A stretch of 64,000 bases of DNA from Streptomyces minutiscleroticus (GCF_014650875.1 NZ_BMVU01000032.1:41992-105991); one strand, 5' to 3'; counted from the stretch's first letter, positions 38,712 through 47,460 are shown. Translations and numbers: made by a program. The notes: generated by a model from the sequence alone, not told the origin.

Positions 38712-39239
38712 TCAGCGGGTCTCGACGACGACCGACTCGATGACCACGTCGTTGACCGGGCGGTCGGTGCGCGGGTTGGTCTGCGTGGCGGCGATGGCGT
38801 CCACGACCTTCTGGCTGGCCGCGTCGGTGACCTCGCCGAAGATGGTGTGCTTGCGCGTCAGCCAGGCCGTCGGGGCGACCGTGATGAAGAACTGCGAGCC
38901 GTTGGTGCCCGGGCCGGCGTTCGCCATGGCCAGCAGGTACGGCTTGTCGAAGGCCAGGTCCGGGTGGAACTCGTCCTCGAACTGGTAGCCGGGACCACCG
39001 GTGCCGTTGCCCAGCGGGTCACCGCCCTGGATCATGAAACCGCTGATCACCCGGTGGAAGACCGTGCCGTCGTAGAGCTTGTCCGTGGACTTCTGGCCCG
39101 TCGCCGGGTTGGTCCACTCGCGCTCGCCCTTGGCGAGCTCGACGAAGTTCTTGACCGTCTTCGGCGCGTGGTTCGGCAGGAGCCGGACCTCGATGTCGCC
39201 GTGGTTGGTCTTCAGGGTGGCGTAGAGCTGCTCAGCCAC
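38712..39239 (-). CDS. Cyclophilin-type peptidyl-prolyl isomerase
   Basis: 175 residues from GTG 39239, a cytosolic cyclophilin with FHRVISGFMIQGGDPLGNGTG and NGSQFFITV, the catalytic arginine (FHR) and a tryptophan in TAWLTRKHTIFG that would bind cyclosporin. Cytosolic size and no signal peptide match streptomycete cyclophilin A/PpiB. In Mycobacterium ppiA holds the same spot near crgA. Confidence 0.94.
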   Translation of the reverse strand: MAEQLYATLKTNHGDIEVRLLPNHAPKTVKNFVELAKGEREWTNPATGQKSTDKLYDGTVFHRVISGFMIQGGDPLGNGTGGPGYQFEDEFHPDLAFDKPYLLAMANAGPGTNGSQFFITVAPTAWLTRKHTIFGEVTDAASQKVVDAIAATQTNPRTDRPVNDVVIESVVVETR

Positions 39240-39568
39240 GATGTGCCTTCCGTTGTCCTCTGTGAACCCCCCGATCCTCGCACGGACCGCGCCGCCCGTC
39301 TCCCGCCACCACCGTTCCGGCTCGCTTCGCGCCAAACGGGCGCGCCGTGCGGCGATCCGTGGCATTGTCGACGTCGAGCCCCTGTTGCACCGCATTGATC
39401 GTTGTTGCCCGAGTCCTGCAGGAGTCGGCATCCGTGCCCCGGATGCCCGGCCTCACATGCCCGCGGGACCGGAGACAGGCATGATCCCGTTAAGTGGGGT
39501 AAGGCGAACTGTGACGTTCCGGGGGATCTCCCCAAGCCCCCACGTACGCCACCGAGGAGGAGGATCCC
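39240..39568. other. 329-bp divergent promoter region
   Basis: Lies between the cyclophilin and DUF5324 genes. Contains one loose inverted repeat (CATGCC...GGCATG, about 39458-39484) and an A/T-richer TTAAGTGGGGTAAGG segment 60-70 bp before the DUF5324 start. No gene seen. Confidence 0.5.
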
Positions 39569-40291
39569 GTGACCCGCATCGAGAGCGTGCGCGCCGCGAC
39601 CGGCTCGGCGAAGGAGAGCGTGCTGCACGCCGCGGACGTGGTGGCGCCCTACGCCGACACGGCCAAGGAACGGGCCGCACACTACGCGCACGAGGCACGC
39701 ACCCGGCTCGCCCCGAAGGTGACCGCCGCCGCCCACCAGGCCGCAGGACAAGCACGTCTGCAGTACGGCACGCATCTCGCGCCGCGGATCGAGCAGGCGC
39801 GCACCCACGTCCCGCCGAAGATCGACCGGGCGGCGCAGGAAGCCGCCGTCCGTACGCGCAAGGCGGCCCGGCAGGCGGCCGACTACTCCAGGCCGCGGAT
39901 CGAGCAGGCCGTGGCCGCCGCGCAGCCCGTGCGCGCGGAGGCCGCGTCCCGCAGCGCCGCCGCGCTGGCCGCGCTGCGCGGGCAGGTCACCCCGAAGGAG
40001 ATCCAGAAGCTGGTGCGCAAGCAGCAGCGGAGGGCCCGGGCGGGCCGGCTGGCCAAGGGCCTCGCGGTGCTGGGCATCGTCGCCGGCGGTGCCTACGCCG
40101 CCTGGAAGTGGTGGGACAAGCAGGCCAACCCGGACTGGCTCGTCGAGCCGCCGGCCGCCACCGAGGTCCCGGAGACGGGAGGACTCTCCGCCGTGGACAC
40201 CACCGAGGCGGGCGAGGACGCCCTCGACCCGGAGGTGCAGGCGAAGCAGGCCGAGGCGGAGGCCACGGCCGAGCCCAACGAGCGCGGCTGA
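39569..40291 (+). CDS. DUF5324 family protein
   Basis: 240 residues from GTG 39569, preceded by GAGGAGGAGG. The N-terminal half is amphipathic, Ala/Arg/Lys-rich and probably coiled (AKERAAHYAHEARTRLAPKV). A single transmembrane helix (GLAVLGIVAGGAYAAWKWW) is followed by an acidic tail. Family function is unknown. Its Ala/Lys repetition could make it bind membranes or DNA. Confidence 0.85.
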   Translation: MTRIESVRAATGSAKESVLHAADVVAPYADTAKERAAHYAHEARTRLAPKVTAAAHQAAGQARLQYGTHLAPRIEQARTHVPPKIDRAAQEAAVRTRKAARQAADYSRPRIEQAVAAAQPVRAEAASRSAAALAALRGQVTPKEIQKLVRKQQRRARAGRLAKGLAVLGIVAGGAYAAWKWWDKQANPDWLVEPPAATEVPETGGLSAVDTTEAGEDALDPEVQAKQAEAEATAEPNERG

Positions 40292-40440
40292 CACCCGTCC
40301 GCGCATTGGCGCGCATCGGCGTACTGACGTACCGGTCCCGAGGCGGCAACGGCCCGGAAGGGTCCGGGGCCCTCGGGGACAAGAAGCCCGTGGCCGTCGA
40401 AGAACGCCCGCGGGCCGTCGGCCGTCCGGCACATGTCCCG

Positions 40441-40491
40441 ACATCGCCGTGGGACGGAGGAATCGAGTGGTTCTCCGCCCCACGGCGATGT
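40441..40491. repeat. Inverted repeat abutting parS
   Basis: Arms 40441-40459 and 40473-40491 match at 18 of 19 positions around a 13-base loop. The right arm ends on the first bases of the parS-like site. No similar repeat is seen at the other two parS sites. Confidence 0.75.
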
Positions 40492-40504
40492 TTCACGTGG
40501 AACC
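40489..40504. promoter_or_regulatory. parS: parS-like site
   Basis: TGTTTCACGTGGAACC, 15 of 16 matches to consensus; GTTTCACGTGGAAC core at 40490-40503. The flanking CGGCGA upstream also occurs before the 36066 site. Confidence 0.85.
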
Positions 40505-40797
40505 GGCCGAAGACCTACGGTGTCCGGGACGGCGGGGGCGCCCACGGGCCCGCACACCTCGTCCCGCAGGCGCCGCCACAGGCCGCCCGTGGTTCCGTAC
40601 GCCTCCGCGTCTACTCGCGATGACGTTTGCAACGCAGTGCGACCGGAACGTGCTCTCGCACTCCCTTGACGCTGCGCGACATTCCGGTCACTCCCCTTCA
40701 CCGACACCAGCTCACAACGCCTTCACGCCTTCACCCCAGGACCCGCACGCGCCATCGGACATCCGCGCGGAAGCAGAGGGGGCAAGGCTTCGAGCAA

Positions 40798-40833
40798 TCG
40801 TTTGCGCAAACGAACGCAAAGATCTTTGGCGTT
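40798..40833. promoter_or_regulatory. Orphan palindrome pair, possible operator
   Basis: TCGTTTGCGCAAACGA is a perfect 16-bp palindrome at 40798-40813, with a central CG like LacI-family operators. Directly following is ACGCAAAGATCTTTGGCGT, an imperfect palindrome. The nearest downstream gene is tRNA-Ala on the other strand. Confidence 0.4.
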
Positions 40834-41076
40834 TCCTGTGATCCAGTTCACCGGCCGTGCCTACGGAGCGTCGGGACCGCCGATACGCTCCGCGACGACA
40901 CGGCGCGGTCGCGGGCGGCCTGAAGAGCAGCACCGGGCCCCCGCGCGTCCGGCTGGATCCGGCCGGACGCCGCCGACCGACGCCCCTCGCCCCCGGAGGA
41001 GGACGAACGCCCCCGGAGAAGGACGAAGGCGACGCGGCCCGCGTTCACCGCGTGCCCACGTCGCCTGTCGTGGCCG

Positions 41077-41149
41077 TGGAGCCTAGGGGAGTCGAACCCC
41101 TGACATCTGCCATGCAAAGACAGCGCTCTACCAACTGAGCTAAGGCCCC
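41077..41149 (-). tRNA. tRNA-Ala(TGC)
   Basis: Starts GGGGCCTTAGCTCAGTTGGT; anticodon loop TTTGCAT gives TGC; T-arm AGGGGTTCGACTCCCCT. CCA is not encoded. Same relative order (tRNA-Ala, then tRNA-Ile near gyrA) as in related streptomycetes. Confidence 0.96.
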
Positions 41150-41281
41150 GGGAGGATCGCTTCCTGCGGTCGGTGTCCTGACCGCAGGTGCGCCGCGGAC
41201 CAGACTACCGGGTCCTCCCGGAGATCTCGCAAAAAGATGGGGGTCCCGGTGGACGAACACTCTCCGTAAGATGCGGGACGT

Positions 41282-41299
41282 GGTTCGCTAGAGCGAACC
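41282..41299. promoter_or_regulatory. Inverted repeat operator before the HTH gene
   Basis: GGTTCGCT-AG-AGCGAACC is a perfect 8-bp inverted repeat with a 2-bp spacer, ending 31 bp before the start codon and about 10 bp after a TAAGAT -10-like hexamer (41267-41272). Placement fits autorepression by the downstream regulator. Confidence 0.65.
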
Positions 41300-41330
41300 G
41301 CGGTAGTTGGGGAAGCGATGGGGAGACGCA

Positions 41331-41879
41331 ATGGACGCCGCACAGCAGGAAGCAACCGCAAGAGCCCGGGAGCTGCAGCGGAACTGGTACGGGGAGCCGT
41401 TGGGGGCGCTCTTCCGTAGGCTCATCGACGATCTGGGGCTCAACCAGGCACGACTTGCCGGGGTGCTGGGCCTGTCCGCCCCCATGCTGTCGCAGCTGAT
41501 GAGCGGCCAGCGCGCGAAGATCGGCAACCCCGCGGTGGTCCAGCGGGTGCAGCTGCTGCAGGACCTGGCGGCACAGGTCGCGGACGGCAGCGTGAGCGCA
41601 GCCGAGGCGACGGAGCGCATGGACGAGATCAAGAAGTCGCAGGGAGGCTCGGTCCTCAGCAACACCACCCAGACCACGGCGAGTTCGGGGGCGCCCACGG
41701 TCAAGCGCGTGGTGCGCGAGATCCAGTCGCTGCTGCGCTCGGTCGCGGCGGCGGGCGACATCATCGAGGCGGCGGACACCCTCGCCCCGACCCACCCCGA
41801 GCTGGCAGAGTTCCTCCGGGTGTACGGCGCGGGCCGCACCTCCGACGCCGTCGCGCACTACCAGTCCCACCAGAACTGA
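41331..41879 (+). CDS. XRE-type helix-turn-helix DNA-binding protein
   Basis: 182 residues. An N-terminal HTH (LIDDLGLNQARLAGVLGLSAPMLSQLMSG) is followed by a helical region with an SQGGSVL linker and a C-terminal domain ending EFLRVYGAGRTSDAVAHY. ATG 41331 follows GGGGAG; an in-frame ATG upstream is weaker. Conserved in streptomycetes at this locus and co-oriented with a kinase gene; cognate signal unknown. The inverted repeat at 41282 is its likely own operator. Confidence 0.88.
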   Translation: MDAAQQEATARARELQRNWYGEPLGALFRRLIDDLGLNQARLAGVLGLSAPMLSQLMSGQRAKIGNPAVVQRVQLLQDLAAQVADGSVSAAEATERMDEIKKSQGGSVLSNTTQTTASSGAPTVKRVVREIQSLLRSVAAAGDIIEAADTLAPTHPELAEFLRVYGAGRTSDAVAHYQSHQN

Positions 41880-42052
41880 TCCGCCGGCCGGGCTGCCGAA
41901 GAGGCCCGGCCGCCACGGTCCCGTCGTGAGCCGGGCCGCCGGAGGGCTCGTACGGGGGACACGGGGGCCGGCAGGGCCGCGCGGCGGGCGCCCGGAGGGG
42001 AGGCCGGCCGCCGCAGGGGAGCGACGCACGACCTGGGGAGCGACGCACGGCC

Positions 42053-43957
42053 ATGGGTGAGGTCTTCGCCGGACGGTACGAACTGGTCGACCCGATCGGA
42101 CGCGGGGGGGTCGGCGCGGTCTGGCGCGCCTGGGACCACCGGCGGCGCCGCTACGTGGCGGCCAAGGTGCTCCAGCAGAGCGACGCGCACGCGCTGCTGC
42201 GCTTCGTGCGGGAGCAGGCCCTGCGCATCGACCACCCGCACGTGCTCGCGCCCGCCAGCTGGGCCGCCGACGACGACAAGGTCCTGTTCACCATGGACCT
42301 CGTCGCCGGGGGATCGCTGGTCCACCTGGTCGGGGACTACGGCCCGCTGCCGCCCGCCTACGTCTGCACCCTGCTCGACCAGCTCCTGTCCGGGCTCGCC
42401 GCCGTGCACGCGGAAGGGGTCGTGCACCGCGACATCAAGCCCGCCAACATCCTGCTGGAGGCCACCGGCACCGCGCGCCCCCGGCTGCGCCTGTCGGACT
42501 TCGGCATCGCCACGCGGCTGGGCGAGCCCCGGCTGACGGAGACGGACTACGTGGTGGGCACGCCCGGCTATCTGGCCCCCGAGCAGATGCTGGGCGCCGA
42601 ACCGGACTTCCCCGCCGACCTGTTCGCCGTCGGCCTGGTCGCCCTCTACCTGCTGGAGGGCGCCAAACCCGACGCCAGGGCCCTCGTGGAGCACTTCGCC
42701 TCCCACGGCACGCCGGGCGCTCCCCAGGGCGTTCCCGAGCCGCTGTGGCAGGTCGTGGCGGCCCTGCTGCAGCCGGACCCGCGGGCGCGGTTCCGCACCG
42801 CCACGGGCGCACGCAAGGCGCTCGCGTCCGCCGTCGAACTGCTGCCCCCTCCGGGCGTCGACGACGAGCAGATCGAGATCTTCGACCAGCTCGGACCGCT
42901 GCCACCGGGGTTCGCCCCCGAAGGGCCGCTCAGAGGCGAGGACGAGACGGTGCCGGGACGCCGGGCCCGCGACGGCGGCACGGCACAGGCCGCCGTACGC
43001 CCCGCCATCGCGCCCTCGTCCCCGGGCACACCCTCGCCCCCGAGCGCGCCTCCGGCACCGCCGGCGTCCGCCCCGTACCCGCCGATGCCGACGTCCGAGC
43101 CGCACACGCCGTCGTCGCACACGCCCGCGCCGCACACGCCTGTGCCCATGCCGGCGTCCGGGCCGCACACGCCCGCTCCACGGGCACCGATGCCGACGGC
43201 GTCCGAGCCGCACACGCCGTCGTCGCACACGCCCGTCCCGGCGTCCGCGCCGCCCGCCGCCGCGCCGCCTGCGCCGATGCAGGCGTCCGGGCCGCACGCT
43301 CCGCCCCCGCCCTCGTCCCCGCCCGCTCAGGGCGTGCCGTGGTCCGGCCCCCGCGCTCCCGGTGCCGGCGCCGCGGGTGCGCCCTCGTCGGCCGACGCCG
43401 GTGGGCCCTCGTCGCGTTCGGGGCCCGGCGGGGCCGGAGGAACCGCGGGCACCGGCGTACCGCCGAGGCCCGGCACCGCTCCCGCGCCTCCGCCGCCGGC
43501 CACGATGTCGGACACCGGCAGTTTCCACCTGCCGCCGCCGCAGCCGTCCGGTTCCTCCGCCGGGGCGCCGTCCGCGGCCGGTCCCTCCCCCGCCGCGCAT
43601 CCGTCCCGTCCCGGATCCCCTGCCCACCGGCCGCCGTACGCGCCCGCGCCGCAGGCGAGAACGGAGCCGGGGGCCGCCGGACCGCCGTCCGCGCTCCCCG
43701 CCCCGCTCAGGGGCGCCGTGTCCACCGCGACCACCGAGGCGCGACGGCTCTCCGCGCACGGTTCCACCGCCTCGTACACCGCCCTGGAGCGCCGGTCCGC
43801 GCCCGTGCGGCAGCCCGTACCGCAGCCGGCGGCCCGGCACCGGGCCGGGCGGGCGGTGCGGCGGCGCCCCGGGCCGCCCGCGAAGGTCGCGGTCCCGGTC
43901 CTGCTGCTCGCGCTGGTCTGCTACGCCGTGGGCTTCTGGGCGCTGACCCGGATCTGA
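42053..43957 (+). CDS. Ser/Thr protein kinase with Pro-rich linker and C-terminal membrane helix
   Basis: 634 residues. The kinase domain (about 6-265) has the glycine loop IGRGGVGAV, K38, HRDIKPAN (D127), DFG 149-151 and APEQ. The rest is a Pro/Ala/Ser linker with several repeats of the type PHTPSSHTPVP, and a single C-terminal transmembrane helix (VAVPVLLLALVCYAVGFWAL) with almost nothing after it. It has no extracellular sensor, unlike PknB, so input is probably cytosolic or through a partner. Start ATG at 42053 follows GGGGAGCGACGCACGGCC. Confidence 0.92.
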   Translation: MGEVFAGRYELVDPIGRGGVGAVWRAWDHRRRRYVAAKVLQQSDAHALLRFVREQALRIDHPHVLAPASWAADDDKVLFTMDLVAGGSLVHLVGDYGPLPPAYVCTLLDQLLSGLAAVHAEGVVHRDIKPANILLEATGTARPRLRLSDFGIATRLGEPRLTETDYVVGTPGYLAPEQMLGAEPDFPADLFAVGLVALYLLEGAKPDARALVEHFASHGTPGAPQGVPEPLWQVVAALLQPDPRARFRTATGARKALASAVELLPPPGVDDEQIEIFDQLGPLPPGFAPEGPLRGEDETVPGRRARDGGTAQAAVRPAIAPSSPGTPSPPSAPPAPPASAPYPPMPTSEPHTPSSHTPAPHTPVPMPASGPHTPAPRAPMPTASEPHTPSSHTPVPASAPPAAAPPAPMQASGPHAPPPPSSPPAQGVPWSGPRAPGAGAAGAPSSADAGGPSSRSGPGGAGGTAGTGVPPRPGTAPAPPPPATMSDTGSFHLPPPQPSGSSAGAPSAAGPSPAAHPSRPGSPAHRPPYAPAPQARTEPGAAGPPSALPAPLRGAVSTATTEARRLSAHGSTASYTALERRSAPVRQPVPQPAARHRAGRAVRRRPGPPAKVAVPVLLLALVCYAVGFWALTRI

Positions 43958-43996
43958 GGAGCCGCCGAGGGCCGGTGACGGGCCGTCGACCGCCCG

Positions 43997-45340
43997 TCAG
44001 CCGCCCGTCCGCCGCCGGGCCGCCACCGTCCACACCACGAGCCCCAGCACCAGCAGCGACCCCGTGCCGATGCCGCTCGCTGCGACGAGCTTCATCGCGG
44101 TGCTCCCGCCGGCGGCACCGTCACCGCCGTCACCGCCGTCCGCCGTGGTCGTGCCGCCGTCACCGGCGCCGGACGCCGTGGTCCCGTCCGACGCGTCCTC
44201 CAGGTCCTCCTCCGTCACCTCGAAGACGCCCTGCGGCGCGGCGTTCCCCGCGTACGCGGGACCGGTGCGGCCCGTGCCGTCCACCCGCACGCGCAGCGTC
44301 AGCCCGAACGGCCCGTCGCCGAACTTCCCGGCGGTCGCCTCGGCCAGATGGACCGTCAGGTAGTACCAGCCGGCGAACCGCATCCCGCCGACCCGGTCGC
44401 TCGCCGCGTACCGGTTCTCGTAGGCGACCGCGGGCAGCGGCTTCAGCGAGGCCGACTTCTGGCGGCCGTCGTAGCCGGTGCCCGCGTCGTCCACGAAGGC
44501 GCGCGCCGGGTTGTACAGGGACATGACCAGGGCGCTGCCGAGGAAGCCGTCGCCGCCGCTCGCGCTCGCCAGCTCGGCGGTGGCGTGCACCTGCTGCCCC
44601 CAGGCGACCGGGACGCGGTAGAAGAGGGTCCGGCCGGGCGCGATGTCGGTCCTCCAGACGCCCCGCCCCAGCGCCCTCGCGTCCTCGAAGCCCGCGCCCG
44701 CCCCGCGCGTGCGGGCGGTCCCGTCGACCGGCTCGGGCGACGCGGAGTCCCAGGTCTCGGGCGCCTGTGTGGGGACCGGTCCCCGCAGCCCCGGCTCCGA
44801 CACGTACCGCAGCTCCAGATCCCAGTCGTCCGGCGAGGAGCTCGCCTCGCCGACGCGCTCGACGAGGACGTAGTACGTCCCCGCGGTCTGGCAGGAGTAC
44901 GCGCCGGGGCCGATCCGGCGCGAGGCCCAGGCCGTCAGGGGACGCGGGCTCTCGGTCGGCCCGAAGCGCGCCTGCCCGGAGTCCCCGGAGAAGCAGCTGT
45001 GGCCGTCGGCGTCCTGGACGGACACCTTGAGGCCGTCGGAGAAGGCGACCCGGGTCCCCGGGGCGGGCACGGCGGTGGCGGAGACGTACGCGGTGGACGT
45101 GGCGTCGAGCCGCAGGCGGTAGTAGGCCGCCCCGTCGCCGCCGACCGAGCTGCGGTAGGTCCTGCCGGGGTCGAGCGGCACGGCGTCTGCGGTGCCGCCG
45201 GCGCCGTCGACGCGAGGCGCGCCGGTGGCGAATGCGTACGGATCCGGCGGGGTCGCCGCAGGGGAACGGCCCGGGAGCGCGGCGACCGCGCACAGCGCCG
45301 CCGCTCCGGCCAGGACCGCACGGCCGCGCCGCCACCCCAT
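43997..45340 (-). CDS. Secreted, membrane-anchored protein of unknown function
   Basis: 447 residues: signal peptide (about 1-28, AVLAGAAALCAVAAL), large extracytoplasmic domain with several Gly/Asp-rich loops, two cysteines near SCFSGDSG and YSCQTAG, an acidic Gly/Asp tail and a C-terminal transmembrane helix (GTGSLLVLGLVVWTVAARRR). No LAXTG sorting motif is obvious. Convergent with the kinase gene. I recall similar proteins beside kinases in actinobacteria; function unknown. Confidence 0.8.
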   Translation of the reverse strand: MGWRRGRAVLAGAAALCAVAALPGRSPAATPPDPYAFATGAPRVDGAGGTADAVPLDPGRTYRSSVGGDGAAYYRLRLDATSTAYVSATAVPAPGTRVAFSDGLKVSVQDADGHSCFSGDSGQARFGPTESPRPLTAWASRRIGPGAYSCQTAGTYYVLVERVGEASSSPDDWDLELRYVSEPGLRGPVPTQAPETWDSASPEPVDGTARTRGAGAGFEDARALGRGVWRTDIAPGRTLFYRVPVAWGQQVHATAELASASGGDGFLGSALVMSLYNPARAFVDDAGTGYDGRQKSASLKPLPAVAYENRYAASDRVGGMRFAGWYYLTVHLAEATAGKFGDGPFGLTLRVRVDGTGRTGPAYAGNAAPQGVFEVTEEDLEDASDGTTASGAGDGGTTTADGGDGGDGAAGGSTAMKLVAASGIGTGSLLVLGLVVWTVAARRRTGG

Positions 45341-45619
45341 GTCTTCCGCCCCCTCGTCGTCGGCGCCACGCGCCGTACACCCCGGCCGGCCCGGCCGCCA
45401 CCGCGGGCGTCACCGGCGACGGCACCGCCGTCCGGGGCCGCCTGCGCCCCGCCGTCGCCCACGGAGCACCTGTCCGTGTCCGCGGAGCACGGACCATCCT
45501 GCCCCGGCGTCCGGCGCGCCATCCCCGCTTCGGTCCCTCGACCCCGCGCGCCTTCGCGGGACAGTGTCCCGCCGGGAGGCGCCCCGCCGGGCCCCGTGCG
45601 GGCGCCCCCGGACAACGCA
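45341..45619. other. Intergenic stretch upstream of the secreted-protein gene
   Basis: GC-rich, no recognisable gene; probably carries the promoter of the leftward secreted-protein gene. Terminates at the hairpin at 45620. Confidence 0.5.
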
Positions 45620-45649
45620 GGACCCCGGCCGCTCGGGCGGCCGGGGTCC
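45620..45649 (-). terminator. Hairpin terminator after the DLW-39 gene
   Basis: GGACCCCGGCCG and CGGCCGGGGTCC form a perfect 12-bp stem with a 6-base loop, 23 bp downstream of the DLW-39 stop. Confidence 0.85.
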
Positions 45650-45671
45650 CTACCGAGTCTGTCGTCGGTCC

Positions 45672-45800
45672 TCACGAACCCGTGGGCACGGAGTCAGTCG
45701 CCTCCGTCCACAGATCCTGCTCGGCGCGATCCGCCTGGATCTGGCGGTACACGAGGAGCCCGCCGATGGCGGCCAGTGCGACCAGGAGAAGCTTCTTCAC
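45672..45800 (-). CDS. DLW-39 family microprotein
   Basis: 42 residues from GTG 45800: a short hydrophobic helix (KKLLLVALAAIGGLLVYRQ) and the signature RAEQDLWTEATD that gives the family its name. Membrane-associated, function unknown. This tiny gene is conserved near gyrA in actinobacteria. A hairpin terminator follows. Confidence 0.88.
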   Translation of the reverse strand: MKKLLLVALAAIGGLLVYRQIQADRAEQDLWTEATDSVPTGS

Positions 45801-46126
45801 CGCGCGACCTCGTCTTTCCTTGACGTAGGGGACTTCTGGCGCCCGACTATACACACCGACCGATACCGATCGGTGACCTGCTCCGGGCCGCAACTCCCGC
45901 CCGGCGCACCGCAGTAGAAGCGGGCGCCCCGGCGGCGAGCACATGGTGACGATTCGCAACACACCGTGACAACCTCCGCTCTTCGCTGCCTTTCGGGGTC
46001 CTCTACCCCCATCCGAGTGGTGTTCATCTGAACATCGACGCGCCACGGGCGTCGGTCCACCACTTCCCGAGGGCCATACACATCATGAGGAAAGTACGCA
46101 AATCGCCCAACCGAAAGTGAGGGGTC
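45801..46126. other. Divergent 326-bp promoter region
   Basis: Between the DLW-39 gene and the secreted repeat protein. CCGACCGATACCGATCGGTGACC near 45856-45878 is an imperfect palindrome (CCGATACCGATCGG). No gene seen. Confidence 0.45.
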
Positions 46127-47020
46127 ATGGCCCAGAACAAGGTCATGAGACTGTGGTCCGCGGTCGTCACCGCCTTCGTCGCGCTGTGCACCGCGCTCGG
46201 ACTCATCACCACGGCCTCCGCGGCCGGGTCCGCGCCGCAGTGCGAGCCGGCCCGCGACGGCAAGGCGCTGCCCGAGGCCGCCGCCGCGCCGATGCCGCAC
46301 CGGACGGGGCCCGCCACCCACTCACTCCCTCCCACGATGAAGCAGCGCATCCGCGCCGAGGCCCACGGCTCCTCCCCCAACTGCCGCCACCGGCCGCCGG
46401 CGGACCGGCACGACCCGGCGCCGACGGACTCCGACGGAGCCGCCGCTGCGGACACTGTGGCCGACTCGGGCGGGTCCCCGGCCGCGGACACGCCGCCCGC
46501 CTCCAAGGACTCCAAGGACTCCAAGAGCCCCGAGAGCTCCAAGGAGTCCGCGGGGTCCAAGGGCTCCAAGGGTTCCAAGGACGCCGCCGGCGCCGCGTCC
46601 CCCAGCGCCTCCCACGGCTCCACCGGGGCCACGGCGGAGAAGACGCCCGCCGGTTCCGCTCCGAAGGCGCCCGCCGGCTCCACCGGTTCCGCGGGACCGG
46701 CCGGTGCCGCGTCCCCGAGCGCTTCCCACGGCTCCGCCGAGGCCGCGCCGCCGAGCGCCCCCGCCAAGGGTTCCGGCGGGACCACCGGCCCGGGCGCTTC
46801 GGACGGCCCCGCCCGGGACACCGCTCCGGAGCCCTCCGCCGACGCGCACGTCCTGCCCGCCCCGGCGGGCCCGGCCGACGCGCACATCCTGCCGGCGCCG
46901 GCGAAGCCCCAGGGGTGGTTCGTCCCGGCGGGCCCGGCCGACGCGCACGTCCTCCCCGCGCGGGCCGACCTGCCCGTACGGATCCCGTCGGCCGGCCAGG
47001 GCACCGCTCCGCGGCGCTGA
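46127..47020 (+). CDS. Secreted Ser/Pro/Ala-rich repeat protein
   Basis: 297 residues. Signal peptide with cleavage after ASA (about residue 32), a short globular-like N-terminal domain with conserved LPPTMKQRIRAEAHGSSP, then a long low-complexity region (SKDSKDSK, GSKGSKGSK, PSASHGS twice). The C-terminus has three imperfect copies of ADAHVLPAPA. Two cysteines (QCEP, NCRH) may pair. GAGGGG precedes the ATG. No function known; it is the last chromosomal gene before the integrated element. Confidence 0.82.
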   Translation: MAQNKVMRLWSAVVTAFVALCTALGLITTASAAGSAPQCEPARDGKALPEAAAAPMPHRTGPATHSLPPTMKQRIRAEAHGSSPNCRHRPPADRHDPAPTDSDGAAAADTVADSGGSPAADTPPASKDSKDSKSPESSKESAGSKGSKGSKDAAGAASPSASHGSTGATAEKTPAGSAPKAPAGSTGSAGPAGAASPSASHGSAEAAPPSAPAKGSGGTTGPGASDGPARDTAPEPSADAHVLPAPAGPADAHILPAPAKPQGWFVPAGPADAHVLPARADLPVRIPSAGQGTAPRR

Positions 47021-47376
47021 GGCCCGGCGACGGACAGACCCGCCGCGCGTCCGGCCGGCGTCCCCGGCGTCCGCGCCTCCCCGGCAGGTCCGGAGCCCGC
47101 CTCCCGGCATCCCGTACGGCGCCCGGCGTCCCCGTACGGCACCCGGCACCCGGCACGCGCACGCACTCGCGCGCCCTCGACGCCCTGTCGTCCCGGTGTC
47201 CCGTCGTCCTGATGGATTTGCGTACACCGCGCCCCGCGCGGACAGGAACGGACGGACACCGGACAGCATCGGACCAGGCCCCCGACGCCCTCCCGGCCCG
47301 GGGGCCCGCCGTCGCCCGCACCGGGCGGCCGGTGACGCCGCCCGGCGGTCACCGGCCGCCCACGGCCGCATACGCC
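47021..47376. other. 356-bp intergenic stretch before the tRNA terminator
   Basis: Pro/Arg-like GC-rich DNA with CGGCACCCGG short repeats (about 47120-47160). No credible gene or regulatory element seen. Confidence 0.55.
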
Positions 47377-47410
47377 GAAGGCCCCCGGTCCTGCTGGACC
47401 GGGGGCCTTC
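47377..47410 (-). terminator. Chromosomal terminator formerly following tRNA-Ile
   Basis: GAAGGCCCCCGGTCC and its perfect complement around TGCT form a 15-bp stem four bases outside attL. Before insertion it would lie just downstream of tRNA-Ile. The element brings its own similar hairpin at 56112. Confidence 0.85.
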
Positions 47411-47413
47411 GTA

Positions 47414-47460
47414 CTGGTGGGGCTAACAGGATTTGAACCTGTGGCCTCATCCTTATCAGG
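47414..47460. repeat. attL: attL: 3' remnant of tRNA-Ile
   Basis: 47 bp identical to 56149-56195. It contains the 3' half of tRNA-Ile from the anticodon loop through the encoded CCA plus one base. Base 47461 onward diverges (TCGATC against GATGCG). Confidence 0.95.

Larger units (their letters stand above)
40292..41076. other. 785-bp intergenic region holding parS and palindromes
   Basis: No convincing gene. It contains a 19-bp-arm hairpin (40441-40491), a parS-like site (40489-40504) and two adjacent palindromes (40798-40833), and ends at tRNA-Ala. A small frame at 40620-40841 lacks a ribosome site and typical codon bias. Confidence 0.6.

Noticed and set aside
40620..40841. Small 73-codon frame in the 785-bp gap
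   Set aside because: No ribosome site, atypical codon bias, overlaps palindromes.
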